Source of the DNA: Capronia americana
Taxonomy: Eukaryota > Ascomycota > Eurotiomycetes > Chaetothyriales > Herpotrichiellaceae
NCBI GenBank assembly: GCA_016110215.1
Contig: JADWQD010000004.1
Span: 1,488,001-1,552,000 of the forward strand
Direction: 5' to 3'
DNA: 64,000 bases
Part shown: positions 57,398 through 64,000 of the stretch, piece after piece
Position numbering within the stretch: the first letter of the stretch is position 1
Layout: every line of letters starts with the position of its first letter
Translations under genes and position numbers: made by a program
Notes under the pieces: model-generated
What the model was told of the DNA's origin: nothing
What the model saw: only the letters and a program-made list of their open reading frames with translations
Database searches by the model: none

Positions 57398-57827
57398 TCC
57401 GTCCCACGCCAAGGATACGGAAATGCAATGGTACAAGGCGACAAGACTGTGAGATGCTCCGTCTCTGTCGATTATTTTAGCAGGAGACTGAAATGATTTT
57501 GTTTCTCGGTCCATTTTGGTCCTTCACCTAGTTGGATTCATAGCTTCTTTGCTTCCCAAATCAACTTTAGCCAGGCGCAACATTAACTACATCCGCAGCA
57601 GAGAGCAAATTGTCCTCGAGTGAGGCTTTGAATGCCAATAGCGCCACGAAGCTTGTGATTTCGTCCCATTGGCTGGATCTAACGCCCAACTTCAGGGGCT
57701 GCACATTGGCGAATTCAGCCTCACGACCCCTTCAGATGGCATTTAATTTTGACCTTGATCGTCGACACATAGAAGAAATAGGTATATCGTGATCTCTACA
57801 GACCTACGGGCATATCCACGTCAAAAG
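57398..57827. other. Intergenic region
   Basis: About 430 bp between the esterase stop and the CorA-like start; nothing recognised apart from a short frame at 57610-57792. Confidence 0.45.
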
Positions 57828-59739
57828 ATGTCGTCGCGTCGGTCTACAAGTGAGCGAGGAACCCGCTCTCCCTCACTGGCCAACGGCGACGTGCACCTGG
57901 ACATGGGGGCCGGTGCTTCAGGCGACGGAAGCGATGCCTCGTCGGTGGAGGATGAAGGCGTCCGTCATGTTCGGACAATACGCAGCCTACAGGTCAGTTT
58001 CACCTTCGCATTGCTTAAGCTCTTTCTCACAAGTCAAGATCATTAACTCCTGGGCAAACGTCAACAACTTCTTGATCAACTCCAATAGGGCTGTGAATGT
58101 GGACGCATATTGCTCGTATGTCGAACAGTTGGCCGAAGCGGACCCTCGGCTTCAACTAGTTGTCGATGACCTTTGGAGAGAGCGGCTTCACGATCAATGC
58201 CCAAACTGCACCTTCCTGGACGGTACACTCGTCAGTTTCGAACTCGGGGGTCGGCCGAGCGTCAGCTTTCGGTCCAAACTTCATCCCAGACTGCAGTTTG
58301 ATAAGCACGCGTTTGACACGGAAACAGAAGCGCTGGGGCGCGCACTCAGGATGCCCTCACCGCGTAAGGTTCTCATCTGCGAAGACCTCCAACCGGAAGG
58401 CGCTCAGGTACGCTCCGGCCGATGCCGCGTAAAGGATGCCCATGACTGAAATGCTTGCAGTACCTCGGTGCATTCCTTTCCCTTGATCCACTAGTACTCG
58501 AGTACTATATCAACCGAGATGTGTCTTTCGAGTCACAAACAGTGCAGGCACATGTTTTCGATTACCCAGAGACGTACCATTGCGGGAAACTGCCCCGCTT
58601 CGATAGCGAACAGGAGTTCCTGAGCGTGCGTGATCATGCCAGACCTTGCACCCTGCTGAGGATGTGGAAAGACGTGTATGGTTTGTTCCAACGGGTCGTG
58701 TGGGTGGTTGTCTTCAACAAAGAGTTGAACACATGTGAGTCGACAGAAAGCTTTCAGTGAAGTCCACACCCTAACCAGAGGCTGCATCGAAACAGATATA
58801 CATCTCATTCTCCTCGACTCACTGCGATTGCCCAAGAATGGATCGGCAACCAGGATAGTCTCCAGTCTGCCGAGCTTCAAAGACTGGAAAGCGCATCGAG
58901 ACTGGCTACTGCAACAACCACCACAGAAGAGCTTCCGTGAGCAGCTCCAAAAAAGGCTTCTGACCGCGAAGGTCGCAAATCAAGCCGAGGTCGGGCAGGA
59001 CAATCACGAGCTCGAAATCAACGCCACGCCTGAGATCCGTCAGGCCATCACAAGTTTGCTATGCTCCAAATGGAGGCTTATGATTCGTCGCGCCCAGGAG
59101 AGCATCTCAGAGTCGAGCGCTCCACTAGCTGGAGACCTTGACGACATCACAGAGGTGTTGCAACGGAAACACGAATTTGAGAAGCTAAAGCGGTCTCTCT
59201 CGGCGCTGATTGCGTCTGTCAAGCGGATCCCTGGCGTGCAGCAATCGTCCCCAGACATCGTAGAGTTGATGTCGTTCGAATCCAGCCTAGAGAGTTGGGC
59301 AACCCAGCTTGAGAAGGTATCGCAATCGCTGCTTGGTCTGCTAGCCGTAGCGGAAAGCAAACGAGCCACGGAACAGGCCCTTCGATCGAAGAACCTTCAA
59401 CTGCTGGCCTTCATCTTCATCCCGATCTCGACCGTCTCGTCGATCTACGGAATGAATACAGTCGAGATCCTGGGGAGACCACCGCAGAATTGGAATTTCG
59501 TCGTCGGCGCCGTTGTTGCCATTGCTGTGTCAGCATTGGCCGCCGCTATGTACGATTCCCAGATCACGACGGCGATGTTCAATAGGCTTTGGAAGACTCT
59601 GTGCCTCGACAACACCAGGCGTGCATCGACTAAGATTGGCAAGACTTCAAAAACAAATCGGCGCGTGTGGGGTCGGCTGAGGTCCGAGAGAGTAAAGCCG
59701 CAACGAAGGCGTCCCAAGACGCAGTGCTTGGTCATGTAG
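57828..59739 (+). CDS. CorA-like Mg2+ transporter protein, four exons
   Basis: Membrane cation channel/transporter of the CorA family. Exons 57828..57992, 58039..58407, 58461..58734 and 58796..59739 sum to 583 residues; an in-frame ATG at 57789 would add 13. A long cytoplasmic N-terminal domain is followed by helical segments (RKHEFEKLKRSLSALIASVKRI, LESWATQLEKVSQSLLGLLAVAESKR) equivalent to the CorA stalk. TM1 is LQLLAFIFIPISTVSSIYGMN, ending in the family-defining GMN motif, and TM2 is FVVGAVVAIAVSALAAAMY. The C-terminus is a basic tail rather than the short end of bacterial CorA. This fungal branch is diverse and the transported ion is not proven. The ankyrin/CorA-tail gene lies downstream in the same direction. 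Confidence 0.9.
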
Positions 59740-61131
59740 AAGTGCTCCCGGTAACAGCGTACGACAATTCCTCAGAGATAATCAGCATTTGGATGTCCTT
59801 CAGCGTTGACTGGAGTCCAGGGACTGTAGAAATTCGTGGCTTTTCGGTGAGAGGAAGGAGCCGAGCATTGGGAGAAAATAGATGGCCTTTGACTGCACGA
59901 GGAGTCGCACCTGCCACTGCGTCCTGAAGCTCGACGACGATGGGCTTATGAGGTGGTTCCTTCTGGTTGTGTATTGGTCACTTGCGCGGTACCTTCCTGT
60001 CAGATTGAGAGATATGAAGGTTGACTGATTGATTATCATGAGCTCTTGAAGAGCGAGAGGCAACTATATGACTCGGTTCGCAGGCCATGGTGAATTCGAA
60101 GGGGCCGGGGCGACGCCTGACTAAAATCATAGGTAGTTACGAAGCCCCATGGCATTACAACCACCTGCTAAACGCGGGCAGGCCCTACGACGCCCTCAAC
60201 GCCCTGGCGGCGTCATTACAGGCAGGCCCTCGGAGAACCTTCCCCATCACGCCCTAGGCATTCACTGCCTGTCCATTTCTTCTTGCTGTGTTTCATCTCA
60301 ACGTGTTCCCTCTCACAGTTTGCTTCAAGTCGTACCTTTTGTCGTCTTTGCTGGCTGCCTCGGGATGCCTTACTCGGCTTGGGGCTCGGAAGTAACGGCA
60401 GCCTCAGACATTCTGCCTCGTGCGGCTGGAAACGAGTCGTGTCTGCACGATGGCGCATCGAGGATAGTCCGACATACACGAGCCCCTCCATACGGCTCTG
60501 GAACCAACGCTCTAGACTCATGACCTGCAGCCGGAAGTATGCGTCTTGACGATAGGAGCATTGGACAAATCGTGTCCTGCTATCATTGGCTCAGACTCAC
60601 GTCAACAATGTCCGTTGCGACTTCGTAAGTCCTCCCTGCGCAGCCCACCCACAGCCTGACGCATGATTGTGGCATACCAAGGCTCCTACACCTCTGCCTC
60701 TGCCTCAAGCTGCAGATCATCGATAGATACGGGTGAACTTGTTCGCCCTCCGGCTGGCGTCTGCGGCTGAACCTGCTGAAAACGAGGCAAACCGCAACCG
60801 CCATCGGCGATCTGAACTCCCCGTGGTATGCAGCCGCAACCATCCTTCCCTTGCCAATATGGGGGCCGGCAGCCGACTTGAGGCTATCTATAATCTGTCT
60901 GCACTGAACATGCTATCTGGCCGATGGCCCGGTGTTGAAGGTGAGATTGGACCTCTTTGCATTGGCGTGACCTCCAACTCCCGACCCCTTCGCACTGGAA
61001 ACTGTTGTTGACTGAGAATCTGCTTCTGTGTACTACAATCTCAGATCTACAGGCGACATTGGTGGGGTGTTTTACAATTCCGCGTCTTCGCTTAGCATTT
61101 CTGCTTGATTCGCCCATACCATTGTTTCAAA
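59740..61131. other. Intergenic region between CorA-like and ankyrin genes
   Basis: About 1.4 kb, no supported gene. A G/C-rich stretch at about 60165-60235 contains imperfect CGCCCT repeats. Open frames at 60149-60523 and 60216-60521 oppose each other and show no domain. Confidence 0.4.
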
Positions 61132-64000
61132 ATGGCAGGTACGTGGTCAGTCACCAGGGTTAAATGCGCCAGCTAACGTGTATATAGAAGATGAAGCAGT
61201 CGAAGATCTGTTAACGCAGCTCGAGCAAAAGCTGACGGAAGGAGATCAGAACCTGTGCAAGCAACGTCCGCGAACTTCGGCAAACGAAGCGTGCAAGAAT
61301 CTACGCGCAAGGAAGGAGACAGCCATCTACTGGACTGTCAGATGCGAAGACCATGACCTCTTGAAACGGTTCTTGCGCATCCCTACTCTTGACGCGAATC
61401 TGGGCAGTCACCGGGACGGAGACAATGACACAGAGCTCCACTGGGCGGCTCGCTTGGGCAATGTCTCCGTCCTGTCCGTTCTCCTGGAGGCTCGCTGCGA
61501 TTCCGGCTATCTCGAAATGCGGAACAAGGTCAAGGAAACAGCCCTGTATGATGGCATCCGCGCCCAGTCCGTCGAAGTGGTGCAAATTCTCCTCGAGAAA
61601 GGCGCGAAGGTAATGATCTCCAACATTGCTTCATTTTCGCCTCTGCACCTAGCCGCAAAAAGAAAGAAGCCAGCCATAGCGCAGCTGATATGGGAACATA
61701 TCGTAGATAAAGAGGACCAACAGAGCAGCTTGACGGCTTTCACGGATGAGGGTAAGACGGCGCTCCACCATGCTGCAAGAGACGGACACAAAGATACAGT
61801 GGAACTGCTGCTGAAGGTGGGTGCGGAACCCAACGTTATCAGCCACAGCGGCAAACGGCCATTGCACTCTGCAGCCCTGAGAGGCAACACGAAAATCATG
61901 GACTTGTTGTGGCGTGCTGGTGCTGCGACTAATACAACAACTAACAATGGCTACACTGTTCTACATTGTGCAGCTGAGCAGGGGCACCACGAGGCAATCC
62001 AGACAATGCTCAAAACATGGACGCAGAGTCCAGCTGGCAACGACTCGGAGCCGAGGACAGCGGAAGGAGAGGCTCTATCAAAAGATGCCGTTGACGGTGC
62101 CCCGGCCCAGGGCATTAACCAAGGGACTCCCCAGTCTCAAAAAAGGGCAGTATCTGGCGGCATGCCCTTGACTCAAGAGATCCTTGCCTGTACACTTGCA
62201 GACGGATCTACTGCTTTGCATCTAGCGGTGTCTTCCAGCAAGAAGAGGGGATCCTCGAAGGTGGTTGGTCTTTTCCTGGATAAACTCGACGAAGGTATTG
62301 TAGCAGCTCAAACGAAGCAGGGCGAAACCATCCTCCACCTGATGGCGCGGATGAGACGAGACGATCTGTTGGACACGTTGACTAAAATACCGCAAATTGG
62401 CAAGATCCTCGAAGTTCAATCAAACGATGGCTCCACGGCATTGCACCGGGCCATAGAGGATGGCTCCTCCAAGCTCCAGGAGCGGCTCATAAATTGCATG
62501 AGCGACACGGCCATATGCTTTCAAAACCACGACGAGGAGACCGCGTTGCATCTCGCGGCCAGGAAGAAGCGGCCGTACGCTCTCAAGAAATTACTGCTGA
62601 AAATGAACCCTGCTGCTATCGCTGCCAGAAACCATTACGGGGAGACTGCTCTCCATGTTGCAGCAGCTATTGGAGATGTCGATGTCACTAGGCGCCTCCT
62701 GGATCGGATGAGTCCAGGTGATATTGCTCTAGTCGATGTGAAAGGCCAAAATGCATTCACAAAAGCTGCTCTCACGCGTAATCCGGAATCCGGCATCATC
62801 GAGCTCATGGTCAAACACGAAGCTGACGTCCCCGTCGAGTATGAAACTGCGTGGGCTCCCATGGACCAACAAGCTAGGATGAGCGTAAATCGCGTCCTGA
62901 CGGAGGTCCTGGACAATATCTCCTGGGCCGATTATTCCAGCCACACAAGTTGGCAGATGATTGTGCGCTGGGCTTCGCGAAACGGTCATATCGAGACTGT
63001 GAAGAGGGTATTGGATGCTGTGCCTTTGAATTTTGTTGAGGAGATAGACCGGCAAGAGCATACAAAAGCCGAGAGACGTGGCAGCACCACTGTCAAGGGC
63101 GAACAAATGCCATCTGCGCCGAAAGAGAGCGCACTTTTCTGGGCGGCTCTTGGCGGCCACGACGACATCGTCAACCTCTTGCTGAAACATCCATCGTTGG
63201 AGGCATATTATCAACGCTCCGAAAGGTCGTTGAATCGTTGCTTAAGGGCGGCGCAGGCAGCAGCCCGCAATGGCCATTTCTCGATCGTCACGGTACTTAT
63301 CCAGCACATGCAGCCGCGTAACGGTGTGGATACGCAGGGCTGGAAGCCTTTGGATTGGGCAGTTGCCTTTGGAGACCCAGATATCGTGCGGCTCATGTTG
63401 ATCAAGGGTGCAGGACCTCTTGCTTCGTCTCAGCGTCCGACGAAGTCTCAAGAGATTGACAAGATCTTAAGCTCCCCGCAGCCTACACCGCGATGGTATT
63501 CCAGGGAAAACCCGCTAAGCGTGTGGTCGAGCAAGCCACAGCTCAAACTGGCACCTTTCGAGGCCGCTTGCAAACGGTTCAATGCGTGCGTGGTTGATTT
63601 TTATCACCATGAAGGAGGCATGTATCCCCTGGAGATGAACGGCCATTCGATATACGACGTCATCTACAACCCAGATCTGGGGCCAAATAAAATCATGGAG
63701 GATGCGCGGCAGAGCGTCGAGGATCATCCCGCGATGCACAACCCTCATAGTTTCAGATGGATCCACTTACCCGCAAACAATGTAAGTTCGGTACACTCCT
63801 ATTAATCATGGGGAAACTTGCTGAGCAAGTCCCTTCCAGTGGAAATGGATTCAGGTACGTCAACTCCGCGCCGTTGCGGCAGGAAACACTTCGTTGACCG
63901 ACAAAGGATCTCATGAAGCGCATCTGTTACCAAACGAAGCAGGAGAAAGAATGCTGGTCGCTGCAAAAATTTGCGGAGGCCAACCGTCGCGAACACGTAG
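61132..64000 (+). CDS. Ankyrin-repeat protein with CorA-associated tail, runs off the right edge
   Basis: Exon 1 is only 7 nt (ATGGCAG, 61132..61138). A 49-bp intron with a GCTAACG branch site follows. Exon 2 61188..63781 (864 codons) is nearly all ankyrin repeats, about twelve to fourteen copies. Clear ones are DTELHWAARLGNVSVLSVLLEA, TALHHAARDGHKDTVELLLKVGA, RPLHSAALRGNTKIMDLLWRAGA, TVLHCAAEQGHHEAIQTML, TALHLAARKKRPYALKKLLLKM and TALHVAAAIGDVDVTRRLLDRM. The last full one is KPLDWAVAFGDPDIVRLMLIKGA. Past the repeats comes FRWIHLPANN, a motif I associate with fungal ankyrin proteins carrying a CorA-like C-terminal domain. Exon 3 is a 15-nt microexon (63840..63854, WKWIQ), and exon 4 (63907 onward) continues DLMKRICYQTKQEKECWSL. 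The rest lies outside the window. Confidence 0.85.

Noticed and set aside
60149..60523. 124-codon plus-strand frame in the 59740-61131 gap
   Set aside because: Opposed by an equally long minus-strand frame and without any recognised motif.
1..64000. CRISPR arrays, insertion sequences, terminal inverted repeats or retroelement coding regions
   Set aside because: No regularly spaced direct repeats, no transposase or reverse transcriptase frame and no long terminal repeat pair were seen.

Overview
The window looks like chromosomal DNA of a filamentous ascomycete (Pezizomycotina). Genes are split by short introns of roughly 46-200 bp with GT..AG ends and CTAAC/CTGAC-like branch sites. The gene families are typical of moulds: Zn2Cys6 regulators, MFS sugar and drug transporters, a cell-wall-integrity MAP kinase with a TEY loop, a yapsin-like protease, a fungal S10 carboxypeptidase and an ankyrin protein with a CorA-type tail. 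The mix would suit Eurotiomycetes or the black-yeast group (Chaetothyriales), but that placement is inference. I found no rRNA or tRNA gene, no CRISPR array and no intact transposon.

Layout. 1-7653 is accessory in character: a truncated sugar transporter (minus), a short-chain dehydrogenase (plus) and two large Zn2Cys6 regulators (minus). 8478-17511 is a housekeeping block: DNA primase small subunit PRI1 and DEAD-box helicase HAS1 diverge from a 324-bp promoter, followed by an Slt2/MpkA-type MAP kinase, an OTU6/Otu2-type deubiquitinase and a TPMT-like methyltransferase. 19138-21039 is a DHA1 drug/polyamine transporter. 22439-26267 encodes a 1191-residue protein with an extremely acidic Pro-Ala-Glu repeat and a basic C-terminal third. 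26993-32114 holds a gamma-glutamyltranspeptidase and a secreted serine carboxypeptidase. 33388-37429 holds an extradiol-type ring-cleavage dioxygenase and a fumarylacetoacetate-hydrolase-family enzyme, convergent around a microsatellite-rich spacer; this is the most pathway-like pair in the window. 38313-45382 has a yapsin-like GPI aspartic protease, a beta-lactamase-family serine hydrolase and a SET-domain protein. 47163-57397 has a conserved mitochondrial-type protein, a DUF427 protein, a second sugar transporter, Mediator subunit Med1 and a secreted type-B carboxylesterase. 57828-64000 has a CorA-like Mg2+ transporter followed by an ankyrin-repeat protein that runs off the right edge and carries the start of a CorA-associated tail.

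How the genes fit together. Dioxygenase plus FAH-family hydrolase would open an aromatic ring and hydrolyse the product. The left-edge sugar transporter, the dehydrogenase and the two regulators could be a small catabolic or secondary-metabolite neighbourhood. The two CorA-related genes at the right edge sit in tandem. Exon joins were made by hand; for every multi-exon gene given with internal exon positions the joined exons sum to a multiple of three. There is no transcript support. Several genes have tiny exons (7, 8, 15 and 19 nt) that automated annotation would probably miss.
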